A stretch of 46,349 nucleotides of DNA from an uncultured Paracoccaceae bacterium (GTDB taxonomy: Bacteria > Pseudomonadota > Alphaproteobacteria > Rhodobacterales > Rhodobacteraceae): positions 1-46,349 of the forward strand of contig CAMFGW010000023.1 in assembly GCA_945952025.1 (NCBI GenBank). The letters are read 5' to 3'. Made by a program: the position numbers and the translations under genes. The notes beneath the pieces were generated by a model. The model searched no databases and was not told the origin of the DNA. It worked only from the letters and a program-made list of their open reading frames with translations. Positions within the stretch are counted from its first letter, which is position 1; the number at the start of each line of letters is the position of its first letter. Positions 1 to 8,932 of this stretch are shown piece by piece.

Positions 1-11
1 CAGGCTGTAGC

Positions 12-2528
12 TTAACTTACCCGGAAAACTGTCCAAGGATCGGGGAGTAGCTCAAACTGCTGCGGGTTGCGCTTGAAGTCTTCGATGCGGTCGCTCTTGA
101 GCAAGATATCGACGATGCTGCCGCGCGTGAGCTGCGTCTTGTCCTGGAGCTCGGTGATGATGTCAGGCAGCTCAATATCGTCTTCGTTGATCGTGGTATA
201 GGCGCTCTTGGCACCGTCTTCCTTGGCGGAGACGCCGCCCTTACCGATTTCCAGACCGGCCTTGCGGAAGCGCGCACGGGTTTTGGTGATCGGCTCAGAA
301 TTGCGGATGTTTTCCGCGCAGTCCTCGATCAGCTTGGCGTTGTCGAATTCAACGCGGTAGGTGGTCTTGTGCTTGATGCGTTCCCACAGAGCCTTGAATT
401 CCAGGCTTTGCAGGACCGCTTCGCGGGTCTTGATGACCTTGCGGTCGTCGGCGTTCTTGATGTCGAGGCGACCGGCGAGCTTTTTGAGGATGGCGTTGAT
501 TTCGCCAGCTTGGGCGGCGAACTCTTCGGGCAGTGCCAGGGTGCCAGCTTTCAACGCCGTGCGTAGGCTGTCCTGAACCCGTCCCTTCGCATCGATCAGT
601 TCGGCGGCCTTGAGGTGTTCCCAAAGCTTTGTGGACGCGGTCGCGCCAAGCGGCTTGGTTTCGCCGTCTTCGGACTGGACCATGATCGCGGAAAACTGAT
701 GCGGCTCGACGATGCCGAACTTGATGCCGGTATCCTGCTCGATTTCGCTCTGGAGGTTCTTCGCAAAATCCTCGTAGCTTTCCGTCGCGATGACGGTGAG
801 CGTGTTGACCTCGTGGCCGCGCAGGCGCTGGCCGCTCTGATCAACGCAAAGGCGAAGTCCGCGACCGATGGTCTGCCGACGCTCGCGTTCGGTGCCCATG
901 TCGCGCAAGGTGCAAATCTGGAAGACGTTGGGGTTGTCCCAGCCTTCGCGAAGCGCAGAGTGCGAGAAGATGAATTTCAGCTTCGTGTCGAAGCTGAGCA
1001 GCTTCTCTTTGTCCTTCATGATGAGGTTGTAAGCCCGCTCGGCGTTGTCGCGGTTGGATTGGTTGTTTTCAGCCGTGTCGGTCCAGCCACCCTTCTTGTC
1101 GATGGAGAAATAGCCGTTGTGGAGCCCCTCGACATCCTGGTCGGCGTCGATCTGGGAAAACAGCGTGTTGTAGGCCGGGCTCTTAGCGAGCTTCTTGTAT
1201 TCCTCTTCAAACATGGTGGCGTACTTGCCCTTGTGGGCATTCCCGGAATCGTCGTACTGGCGGTAGTGCTCGACGCTATCGATGAAGAAGAGGCTCAGAA
1301 CCTTGATCGGGCGGCCCGTCTCTTTGAAGCGCAGCTCCTTGTCGAGGTGCTCCTTTATAGTGCGGCGGATCATCAGCCGCTTCTGCTCATCGGGATCGAC
1401 GCCACCGTGCGACATGCCGGGCTTGAGCACCTTATCGAGGCCTGGCCCCTTGAGTTCGATGATCTGCTCGGGGCCAACGGTGATCGTGCCGATCTGCATG
1501 TTTTCGTAGAGTGAGCGGTTGGTGAGCTGCTCCAAGTCGTCACCGTCTTCGACCGTCACGATCTTACGCTTCACGTCCTTACCGCTGGCAATGTCGAGCT
1601 CGACCTTAGCGGTAATGGAGCCCTTCTGGTTGTGGGTCGAAATCAGCTTCACATATGGCTTGTTGTGCCCGCCCTCGATCTCCAGCGATGCAACCTCGAT
1701 CTGCTTCACCAAGCCGCGCTCATATGCGTCTACGGCGTCGAGCCGGTAGACCATGTGGTGCTTCACGACATGGGTTGCCGAGTACCGCAGCGTGCAAAGC
1801 GGATTCATGGCCTTCAGCGCAGTTTTACCGGCCCCCTGGAGGCCTCCATCGACGCTCTGCGGCTCATCGACGATGATGATGGGGTTGGTTGCCTTTATCA
1901 GGTCAATCGGCTTCTCGCCGCCAGTCTTCTCATTCTCTTTGTAGAGGTTGTTCACGTCCTTCTTGTTGATTGCACCAACGGAGGTGACCATGATCTGGAT
2001 AGTCGGGCTGGTCGCAAAATTGCGAACCTCACCCGGCTTCGAGGAATCATAGAGGAAATACTCGTACCCCTTGGCCATTGCGTAGAGGTTCTCGAAGTGG
2101 TCGCGTGTGATTTCCAGCGTCTTGTAGACACCTTCCTTGATGGCGACGGACGGCACCACGATAACAAACTTCGTGAAACCGTACTCGCGGTTCAGCTCGA
2201 AGATGGTCCGGAGGTAGACGTAGGTCTTCCCGGTTCCCGTCTCCATCTCGACGGTGAAGTCGCCCGATTGCAGGACTTTGTCCTGCGCCAAGCCATTGCG
2301 CAACTGTACGTCGGCCAGGTTCTCGAGTAACTCTTCATCGATCAGCTGAAGTCGATTGCCCACGCCAAGATCGCTCTCGATAAGCCCGAGGGTAGCCTGC
2401 GGCCCCGTCTGCGGACGATAGGTCACGGTGAATTCTGACCGGGACACTTCCTGGCCCTTAAACAGCTCAACAACCGAAGCAATCGCTGCTTGTTGGTAAT
2501 CGAGGTTGTCTTCGAAATGTAGTTTCAT
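12..2528 (-). CDS. Type III restriction enzyme Res subunit, C-terminally truncated
   Basis: This is the ATP-dependent translocase/restriction subunit of a type III restriction-modification complex, which acts with Mod. Superfamily 2 helicase motifs are clear: TGTGKT (Walker A, about residues 97-102), VDEPQ (motif II, about 220-224), YSATH (motif III), SALREGWDNPNVFQ (motif V) and RRQTIGRGLRL (motif VI). Family members usually run to about 950-1000 residues and end in a PD-(D/E)XK endonuclease domain. This protein has about 838 residues, and after FKRNPQQF the sequence becomes ELLPDPWTVFRVS and stops, so that nuclease domain is absent. I chose the ATG at 2528 because homologues begin near MKLHFEDNLDYQ. 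An ATG at 2537 and a TTG at 2546 are possible, and no start has a good ribosome binding site. The gene follows mod directly in the same operon. Family identity is certain; whether the truncation is natural or an assembly junction is open. Confidence 0.9.
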   Translation of the reverse strand: MKLHFEDNLDYQQAAIASVVELFKGQEVSRSEFTVTYRPQTGPQATLGLIESDLGVGNRLQLIDEELLENLADVQLRNGLAQDKVLQSGDFTVEMETGTGKTYVYLRTIFELNREYGFTKFVIVVPSVAIKEGVYKTLEITRDHFENLYAMAKGYEYFLYDSSKPGEVRNFATSPTIQIMVTSVGAINKKDVNNLYKENEKTGGEKPIDLIKATNPIIIVDEPQSVDGGLQGAGKTALKAMNPLCTLRYSATHVVKHHMVYRLDAVDAYERGLVKQIEVASLEIEGGHNKPYVKLISTHNQKGSITAKVELDIASGKDVKRKIVTVEDGDDLEQLTNRSLYENMQIGTITVGPEQIIELKGPGLDKVLKPGMSHGGVDPDEQKRLMIRRTIKEHLDKELRFKETGRPIKVLSLFFIDSVEHYRQYDDSGNAHKGKYATMFEEEYKKLAKSPAYNTLFSQIDADQDVEGLHNGYFSIDKKGGWTDTAENNQSNRDNAERAYNLIMKDKEKLLSFDTKLKFIFSHSALREGWDNPNVFQICTLRDMGTERERRQTIGRGLRLCVDQSGQRLRGHEVNTLTVIATESYEDFAKNLQSEIEQDTGIKFGIVEPHQFSAIMVQSEDGETKPLGATASTKLWEHLKAAELIDAKGRVQDSLRTALKAGTLALPEEFAAQAGEINAILKKLAGRLDIKNADDRKVIKTREAVLQSLEFKALWERIKHKTTYRVEFDNAKLIEDCAENIRNSEPITKTRARFRKAGLEIGKGGVSAKEDGAKSAYTTINEDDIELPDIITELQDKTQLTRGSIVDILLKSDRIEDFKRNPQQFELLPDPWTVFRVS

Positions 2529-2548
2529 CGGAGGCATACTCGACAAGA

Positions 2549-4417
2549 TTAAAGGCTGCGGACGTGGCTGATGCCATTCTGCTCCAGGATCGCCGCCATG
2601 TTGGTTTTGGCGATGTCATCCGCGAAAGCACTGTCGCGGAAGAAGACGTGTGAGTCAGCTTCGGGTTCAAGCTCTTTGTGCCAATCGAGGATCGCCTGAC
2701 CAACTTGCTCAACATCAGTTGATCCAATTGCGTCTTCAAGGCAGGCAAAAAGCACTCCGAATCCAACAGAATAGATCGCCTTGCCTGAGACAACTCGCTT
2801 CTCGATTTGGGCTGTGAGCTCAATTCCGCGCTTAAGCAAAAGCTCCGTCAAAATATCCAAATCAGTTCGACCATCAACAAGGTGATCGCTATGAGATAGC
2901 AAGGTCTTCTCAAGGTCGTGCCGGTCAGGGTTCCAAGCTACGATGTTTGAGTTGCTCAGTGAAAAAGAGCGAAATCCGACATCAACATTCTTCCCGTTTT
3001 CCTGATCTTTAATTGCCTTGCCCGCCCTAACAATTCTTTCACGGGAAATGTCCGCGATGTTTTCAAATCCTAGCTCAGCACATACGGAGTTTTCTGCCAC
3101 AGTCTCTGGCAGCTGAACGCAAATGAATTTACGACTGGCCCCAGTTTGCGCATTCGAGTTCATGACTGCGTGTGCCGTTGATGCGGAGCCCGCGAAAAAG
3201 TCCAGAACAAAAAAATCCTTGTCGTTGTGGCACAGGTCGATGATTGCCTCTATGAGCTCAATTGGTTTCGGCGTATCAAACGGAACACTTCCATCGAAAA
3301 GGGCCTTTATCTGAGCGTTTGCGCCTCGCGTCGTGCCAAACCTTTCTCCAGCCCAAACGTTTTCAGGAGTTCTTCCATCTTGTTCGCTCAGGTATATCTT
3401 GCGGATTATCCTAGATTCATCCTTAGAGAAGATTATTTCACCTGTTGCGATTTTCGCCATAACAGCGTCCTTGCTCCAACGCCAACCATTGTCCGGCGGC
3501 GAAATCACCTTCCCTGAGGGCGATACAATGTCGTATTTCAAGGTCGGCCTGAAACTAGGGCTTCTGACGTCGCCCGGGCGCCAGTCACCTTTGGGATCAT
3601 TGTCAGGATTTGAATAATTTTGGTTATCCGCTTCAATTCTGGGGAATCGGAATGGTTTGGTTTGGTCTGATTTTCTATACACAATCAAAGTATTTTTATT
3701 TCTAGAGAAATACGGCTCATCGTTCTTGCTCTGTTGTGTATGCTTCCAGGCAACTTCCGCTAGGAAGTTTTCCTCTCCGAAAACTTCATCGCATATGAGT
3801 CTTAGGTTTGCCCCTTCATTCTCGTCAATTGAAATAAAAATATATCCATCCGCTGTGAGCAGACTCCTCGCCACCCGCAGTCTTGGGAGCATCATATTCA
3901 TCCAGGCAGTGTGGCGGCGGCCAGTAGTTTCGGTACTGCTGGAGAACTTCATCCCGTCATCAGATATTTGCCCAGTATACTTTAGGTATGTATCCAGATT
4001 CTCTTGAAATCTGTCTGGGTATATAAACTCACCTCCAGTATTGTAGGGAGGATCAATGTATATGACCTTGATGCTATTGGCATAGCTCTTTTGCAAAAGC
4101 TTCAGGACCTCAAGGTTATCCCCCTCAATGAAAAGGTTCTGGGTCGTATCCCAATCTACACTCTGATCGGGGCGCGGCAAAAGCGTTCCAGCACTCGGGG
4201 TCAGTGCAATTTGACGGGCGGCCTTCTTGCCAAACCAGTTGAGGCCATACTTCTCCTCGCCCTCATCCAGCACTTTTGCGTCGCCAAGTAACTGCCGAAG
4301 AACGTCAAAATTGACTCCGCCTTCAGTAAAAGCGTCGGGGAACAATGCCTTAAGTTGGGCAATGTTTTCCTCAAGGATGTTGGCGCTCTGGCCGTCTTCC
4401 GGGGTGATTTTTTGCAT
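2549..4417 (-). CDS. Type III DNA methyltransferase (Mod subunit)
   Basis: The product is a site-specific DNA methyltransferase of 622 residues, most likely N6-adenine. It gives the type III complex its sequence specificity and methylates the host sites. Motif IV DPPYNT is at residues 122-127 and motif I DFFAGSAS at 406-413. This order (IV before I) is the beta class typical of Mod proteins. The stretch between them (about 220-395) is the expected target-recognition region. The start ATG has an AGGA-type ribosome binding site a few bases upstream. The gene lies 15 bases after the DUF4391 gene and before res. Base composition is clearly more AT-rich than the housekeeping genes to the right, which fits horizontal transfer. 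The target sequence cannot be predicted by eye. No frameshift is seen, so the enzyme looks intact. Confidence 0.93.
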   Translation of the reverse strand: MQKITPEDGQSANILEENIAQLKALFPDAFTEGGVNFDVLRQLLGDAKVLDEGEEKYGLNWFGKKAARQIALTPSAGTLLPRPDQSVDWDTTQNLFIEGDNLEVLKLLQKSYANSIKVIYIDPPYNTGGEFIYPDRFQENLDTYLKYTGQISDDGMKFSSSTETTGRRHTAWMNMMLPRLRVARSLLTADGYIFISIDENEGANLRLICDEVFGEENFLAEVAWKHTQQSKNDEPYFSRNKNTLIVYRKSDQTKPFRFPRIEADNQNYSNPDNDPKGDWRPGDVRSPSFRPTLKYDIVSPSGKVISPPDNGWRWSKDAVMAKIATGEIIFSKDESRIIRKIYLSEQDGRTPENVWAGERFGTTRGANAQIKALFDGSVPFDTPKPIELIEAIIDLCHNDKDFFVLDFFAGSASTAHAVMNSNAQTGASRKFICVQLPETVAENSVCAELGFENIADISRERIVRAGKAIKDQENGKNVDVGFRSFSLSNSNIVAWNPDRHDLEKTLLSHSDHLVDGRTDLDILTELLLKRGIELTAQIEKRVVSGKAIYSVGFGVLFACLEDAIGSTDVEQVGQAILDWHKELEPEADSHVFFRDSAFADDIAKTNMAAILEQNGISHVRSL

Positions 4418-4432
4418 GTCCTACTTCTTACT

Positions 4433-5197
4433 TTATTTTTTAATCTTCAGGCGCGCTTCAAGATTGAGTATAGCATCTTTCCGTTCCCTGATCTTGCCGT
4501 TCAGGGTGACCTTGCCTCCCATCTGATGCTCGCGCTTCAGCGCCGTGCGCAACGCTGCAATCTCGCGTTCGAGTCTGTCAATCTCACCGAGAATGGCAGC
4601 ATACTCTTTCGATTCCGTAATATGTGCTGCAGTGAACCCTCCGGTCCGGTCCGAGGCAATCAGTGCGACGACTTGTGCCTGGAAAGCTTCATAGAGAGCA
4701 TAAAAGTTCGTCGAAGGCAGGCGATGGAGTTGGATCGCCTCTAGGAACCCCTTTTGTGCTGTTGAAGGCTTTTGCGGATCGATCCATTGCGTTTGCCAGC
4801 GCTCAGCTATGACGAGCTTCGACTTGTCCGCCTGATTGATCCGCTTTTCCCCAACGCTGATGACAATCTTGCCATCGTACTCGAAGGCCAGGATCAACGG
4901 ATACGGGATGGCCCGGTGCATGAATGCTGCGATGCGATTGAGCCGGGCGGGGTTAGAAAGCTCAACCGAGAGGACGGCGATCTCCAGGTATTCGCGCTCG
5001 CTGTCCTGGAATGGGGCGATGTTGATCGTGTCCGATTTGAGCGTGTACTGCCAGCGGATACGGTCGACGTCCTCGCTCATCGCCTTCTTGTCGGTTTGGT
5101 CCAGCTCAGCGTGGTCTAGGAACATCTTTTTGTAGACCGGCTTGTCGAGCAAGCAGGCCTCAGGGATGCTTAGGCTGGAAAGGAAGGCGTCGATCAT
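4433..5197 (-). CDS. DUF4391 domain-containing protein of the restriction-like operon
   Basis: This 254-residue protein of unknown biochemical role is recognised as a DUF4391 member by overall pattern and by its place between a SNF2-type helicase and a type III mod gene, where DUF4391 is commonly found. No catalytic motif is visible. The N-terminal two thirds look like a mixed alpha/beta fold. The last 60 or so residues (from about ITESKEYAAILGEIDRLE) are strongly charged with heptad-like spacing and probably form a coiled coil, which suggests a bridging role between larger subunits. Its ATG overlaps the helicase stop codon (ATGA at 5194-5197), so the two are translationally coupled and probably made in fixed ratio. 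Function is inferred only from context: a component of a restriction-like defence system. Confidence 0.8.
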   Translation of the reverse strand: MIDAFLSSLSIPEACLLDKPVYKKMFLDHAELDQTDKKAMSEDVDRIRWQYTLKSDTINIAPFQDSEREYLEIAVLSVELSNPARLNRIAAFMHRAIPYPLILAFEYDGKIVISVGEKRINQADKSKLVIAERWQTQWIDPQKPSTAQKGFLEAIQLHRLPSTNFYALYEAFQAQVVALIASDRTGGFTAAHITESKEYAAILGEIDRLEREIAALRTALKREHQMGGKVTLNGKIRERKDAILNLEARLKIKK

Positions 5198-8100
5198 GGG
5201 GTGGCTTGGATAATGAGGAAGCTGACAACTTCAAAATCATCCCCACCCTTGAGGTGATCCTTTGTGAGTGCGGTTCCGCCACGGGCGAAGAGGCTTTCGA
5301 CGCCCTTTTCCTCGGTCTTGCCGACAATGCTCTCGATGGCGCGATCCATGAGGGCGCAATAGCCGCTCATGTCGCGACCGTTCTTCGTCTTGGCATTGAG
5401 CGCAGAGATGCTGGCAGGATCAATCGCGGTCGCCGCGGAGGCAAGCTTCTTGTACACGTCCAGGCTCTTTTTGGCCTGAAGGTGGTTGAAGACGATAGCG
5501 CCCGTCTCGGCGACATATACGAGGTAGTATGGGGCCAAAGCGTAGTTGTCTTCGTTCTGCACCTTCCCCTTTAGGTCACGCAGGCAGAAAATCGCGCCCG
5601 GCACGGCCTCATCGATGTTGGGTGCGACAACCGCGTGAAGTCCGGTTGGAGAGCCTTCCAGGCGCTTCAGATTGTCCTTCATGAAGCCGGACAAATCCAT
5701 GCGGAAGTCGTTCAGCGTCATGTCGGTGATGGAGACGCTGCCGTCCATGTCCTCAAGGTCGATGACGGCGTCCTGGAGCTGCTGCATCTGCTTGCGGCGG
5801 TATTCCAGGTCATTCATCTGCTTGTTTTCGTCATACTCGATGACGTTCTCTTCGCCGGTTGCCGAAATGTCCAAGAGCACCATGCGACCGCTCACGCGGG
5901 CTTCGAGGTTGATGTACTCGTCCAGCTCCATGTTGGGCCAGAAGTTGGTGAGCTGGATCGCCGCGTTCTTTGAGCCCAAGCGATCCACCCGCCCGAAGCG
6001 CTGAATGATGCGCACCGGGTTCCAGTGGATGTCGTAGTTGACCAGCATGTCGCAGTCCTGGAGGTTTTGGCCTTCCGAGATGCAGTCCGTTGCGATCAGA
6101 ATGTCGATGTCGGTTGTGGCATCGAGGTCGATCTTGTCGCGCTCTTTCGAGACGGGCGAGAAGTTGGTCAGGATGCTGTTGAGGTCGCGCGGTAAGCCGT
6201 CGATGGTGCAGCGATTGGTACCGCTGCCCGTCACAAGGGCGCTGTGAAGCCCGTGTTCCTTCAGCGCCCAGGTATGAACGTGCTTGAAGAGATATTCCGC
6301 CGTGTCGGAGAAGGCAGTGAAAACGATGACCTTTTTGTTGCCAGGGTTGATCGGCGTTCTGAGTTTGGCGGCAATGATATCCTTCAGCTTCTGAAGCTTG
6401 GCATCATCCGCCGCCGCAATCTTCCGCGCCTCGTCGAGCAGGTAGCCCAAGAGGATGCGGTCCGCTTCGAGGTCCTGGCGCATCCGGATGAGGTCCAGGT
6501 CCTGGATCAGCACTTTGACCTTGCGGCCAATCATAAGGTCTTCGAGCTCAGGAGAATCGGCCTCAATGTCCTCGATGAGCAATTCCTCGATTTCCGTCGC
6601 CTCATGAGTATCGATCTTTGCGAGGAAGTTGCCGACCTGGGCGTGAATCTTCTCCACGGTGAGCGCGAAGGAATGAATCGAGCTCTCCATGCGCTTGAGC
6701 ATGTTGACCCGCATGAGGTGGATCAGGCTCCGTTCCCGGTCCACCTGCTTGAGGGTCGATTTGCCGCCTTTGACCTGTTGGTCGTACTTGCGACTGTAAT
6801 CATCCTGCTTGTCGGCGCGGACGTAATCCAGGGGCGCATAGGCCGCCAAAGAGAGCTTCTTGATCGACCGGTTGATGTCTTTGAGTGGCGGAAAGTGGCC
6901 GTCCTTGTCGATGTCCGACTTCACATTCTGCGGCTTCAGACGCTCGGGAAATTTCCCGATTTCCGCCGTGTCGTAGTATTTCTCGATATGCCGCCTCGAG
7001 CGCGCGATGGTGAGCAGGTCTAGCAGCTTGAAATAGCCGAAATTCAGGCTTTCGAGCAGGCCTTCGGTGGTGCGGCTTTCAGCCGGGAGCTTCAGCCAGG
7101 TGTTGAACTGCGTCTGCGCCCGGCGGAGTGTCACCTCAATGCTTTGGATGCCCGCATTGGCAAGCGCCTTGTCCTGCCCTTCGGTAATGAAGGCGACTTG
7201 GTTCTTGAGGTCGTTCAGCCGATTGTTCACCGGCGTTGCAGAGAGCATCAGGACTTTGGTTTTGACGCCCTTCCGGATCACCTCATCCATCAGCCGTTGA
7301 TAGCGAGTGATCTTGTCCTTGCTCGGATTGTTGTTCCGGAAATTGTGCGATTCATCGATGACAATGAGGTCGTAGTTGCCCCAGTTGATCGTCTCCAGAT
7401 TGATCTCGCCGGAGCGGCCCGTTTCGCGGCTCAAGTCGGTGTGGTTCAGGACATCATAGTTAAAGCGATCAGCCGCAAGCAGGTTGCGCTTGTCGTTGAT
7501 CGTGTAGACCGTCCAGTTTTCCCGGAGCTTCTTGGGCGCGAGCACCAGGACGCGGTCATTGCGCAGCTCGTAGTATTTGATGACAGCCAGCGCCTCGAAC
7601 GTCTTACCCAAGCCGACGCTGTCGGCGATGATGCAGCCGTTGTAGCGCTCAAGCTTATCGATAGCGCCGAGAACGCCGTCTTTCTGGAACTTGTAGAGCT
7701 TGTTCCAAACCAACGTGTCCTTGAACCCGGTCTTCGACCGGATGATGCTTTCCTCATCGATTTCCTCGATGAAGTCCCGGAAAATATTGAAGAGTGTGAT
7801 GAAGTAGAGAAGGTTGGCGGGCTTGTCTGCGGCGAGGAAATCGAGGCTTTCAAGCACGGCGTCTTTGGCGTTGAGGACGGCCGTTGGATCATTCCAGATC
7901 GTCTCAAACCAATTGAGCAACTGCTTCGTTGCCTCCGGGTCTTTTGCCACGGTGTTCATTGCGAAGCTGCTGGAGCGTACAACGCCAAGGCCAGCGGAGG
8001 TGAAGTCCGAAGTCCCGGCGACGGCAACCGCCTCGCCAGCTGGCGGCTGAATGTGAAAAATGTTCTGCGCGATAGGCGCTCCCGCGAGCTGCCTGACCTG

Positions 8101-8445
8101 GACCTTCTTCCGAACCCAATCCGCGCACTCGGCGGCGATGCGCTGGAGGCTCAGCTCATTCTTCAGGCCAATCTCTTCATTGGTCCCGGCCAGTGGCAGC
8201 GGAAGAGCGGCATCGGGTCGCGCCAAAAGAATACGCAAGTCCTGAACCTTGCCGAGCTCCGACTTTAGTGCGGAATAGCCAAAAACGGAAAACCAGGCGG
8301 TCAAAACCAACATTTTCGAGTCTGGGCTCAAGGCCGCTCGAAGCTCGTCAACAACCTTGCCGTGAATTTTGTTATCTAAGAGCATATGGACTTTCGCCTT
8401 GTCTGACGTCCCGTTGTATGTGGTTGTTTTTCTATGGGAATCCAT
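5194..8445 (-). CDS. SNF2-family helicase with N-terminal PLD-like domain
   Basis: This is a large ATP-dependent DNA translocase of about 1083 residues. Helicase motifs are DSVGLGKT (about 275-282), VIDESH (about 362-367), SATPVNN (about 402-408), ATDCISEGQNLQ (about 785-796) and QRFGRVDR (about 815-822). The first 200 residues resemble a phospholipase-D-type nuclease domain: residues 130-149 (FHIQPP...GTSDFTSAGL) line up with the usual HxK...GSSNFTxxGL block, but the Lys is Gln and the Asn is Asp, so nuclease activity is doubtful. I placed the start at ATG 8445, with GGAG 11 bases upstream. The open frame reaches back to 8601, but that extension overlaps the alpA gene and looks non-coding. 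The gene is coupled to DUF4391 downstream by ATGA and probably provides the motor of the restriction-like complex. Confidence 0.88.
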   Translation of the reverse strand: MDSHRKTTTYNGTSDKAKVHMLLDNKIHGKVVDELRAALSPDSKMLVLTAWFSVFGYSALKSELGKVQDLRILLARPDAALPLPLAGTNEEIGLKNELSLQRIAAECADWVRKKVQVRQLAGAPIAQNIFHIQPPAGEAVAVAGTSDFTSAGLGVVRSSSFAMNTVAKDPEATKQLLNWFETIWNDPTAVLNAKDAVLESLDFLAADKPANLLYFITLFNIFRDFIEEIDEESIIRSKTGFKDTLVWNKLYKFQKDGVLGAIDKLERYNGCIIADSVGLGKTFEALAVIKYYELRNDRVLVLAPKKLRENWTVYTINDKRNLLAADRFNYDVLNHTDLSRETGRSGEINLETINWGNYDLIVIDESHNFRNNNPSKDKITRYQRLMDEVIRKGVKTKVLMLSATPVNNRLNDLKNQVAFITEGQDKALANAGIQSIEVTLRRAQTQFNTWLKLPAESRTTEGLLESLNFGYFKLLDLLTIARSRRHIEKYYDTAEIGKFPERLKPQNVKSDIDKDGHFPPLKDINRSIKKLSLAAYAPLDYVRADKQDDYSRKYDQQVKGGKSTLKQVDRERSLIHLMRVNMLKRMESSIHSFALTVEKIHAQVGNFLAKIDTHEATEIEELLIEDIEADSPELEDLMIGRKVKVLIQDLDLIRMRQDLEADRILLGYLLDEARKIAAADDAKLQKLKDIIAAKLRTPINPGNKKVIVFTAFSDTAEYLFKHVHTWALKEHGLHSALVTGSGTNRCTIDGLPRDLNSILTNFSPVSKERDKIDLDATTDIDILIATDCISEGQNLQDCDMLVNYDIHWNPVRIIQRFGRVDRLGSKNAAIQLTNFWPNMELDEYINLEARVSGRMVLLDISATGEENVIEYDENKQMNDLEYRRKQMQQLQDAVIDLEDMDGSVSITDMTLNDFRMDLSGFMKDNLKRLEGSPTGLHAVVAPNIDEAVPGAIFCLRDLKGKVQNEDNYALAPYYLVYVAETGAIVFNHLQAKKSLDVYKKLASAATAIDPASISALNAKTKNGRDMSGYCALMDRAIESIVGKTEEKGVESLFARGGTALTKDHLKGGDDFEVVSFLIIQATP

Positions 8446-8551
8446 ATCCGCGCTAGCTCCATCATCATTCCACAGATCGAAGCTACACGCAAAGGTTGGG
8501 TGACCGGATTCTGCAGACCCGGCCACCCGCGCTCCCACAAGGGGAGTGTCG

Positions 8552-8734
8552 TCAGGTATCGCGGCGCATGATCCGCTCTTCGAGCCATTCCAGCACTTCA
8601 CTTTCGACCCATCCGACCCGGTTCGGCCCGAGGTTGACCCGCTTGGGGAATGCTCCGGCCTTCTCCAGCCTCGCGACGTGTTGCGGCGAGTACAGGACCA
8701 ACTCCTTGAGCTGGCGCTTTGAAAGTATCCTCAT
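8552..8734 (-). CDS. AlpA-family small DNA-binding regulator
   Basis: This small winged-helix/MerR-like DNA-binding protein (60 residues) belongs to the AlpA family, which is common in prophages and integrative elements and often controls excision or cargo genes. The segment LSKRQLKELVLYSPQHVARL followed by KRVNLGPNRVGW and ESEVLEWLEERI matches the family's helix-turn-helix and its short wing. I chose ATG 8732-8734 because GGAGAG lies six bases upstream; the GTG just before it is the alternative. It is the first gene of the minus-strand island operon, about 106 bases ahead of the helicase, so it may regulate the operon. No integrase is seen beside it in this window. Family confidence is high; its target is unknown. 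Confidence 0.88.
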   Translation of the reverse strand: MRILSKRQLKELVLYSPQHVARLEKAGAFPKRVNLGPNRVGWVESEVLEWLEERIMRRDT

Positions 8735-8878
8735 CACGATCTCTCCATGGTGAAGAGCATCGCGATGCCCAGGTTACGACGTTCCTAGGTTTGCGCAGAA
8801 TAGTGCGATATTTCTTGCCGTGCCATAGTGTTGTAGCGCGGTGCGATGGAAGTAACACAAAAGCGGAAAGCACTTTGA

Positions 8879-8908
8879 TTGAACCCTGGCACGGTTTTCG
8901 ACTAGAAT
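8879..8908 (+). promoter_or_regulatory. Predicted sigma-70-type promoter of the H-NS-like gene
   Basis: TTGAAC (8879-8884) and TAGAAT (8903-8908) are separated by 18 bases, and a start of transcription near 8915 would give a leader of roughly 18 bases before the ATG at 8933. The whole divergent gap between alpA and this gene (8735-8932) is AT-rich compared with the core genome. This is a prediction from pattern only. Confidence 0.5.
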
Positions 8909-8932
8909 CCGTCGTATGACATGGAGGTACAA

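Noticed and set aside
8446-8601. N-terminal extension of the SNF2/PLD helicase
   Set aside because: The added residues do not resemble the family, overlap alpA, and have no ribosome binding site, while ATG 8445 has GGAG upstream.
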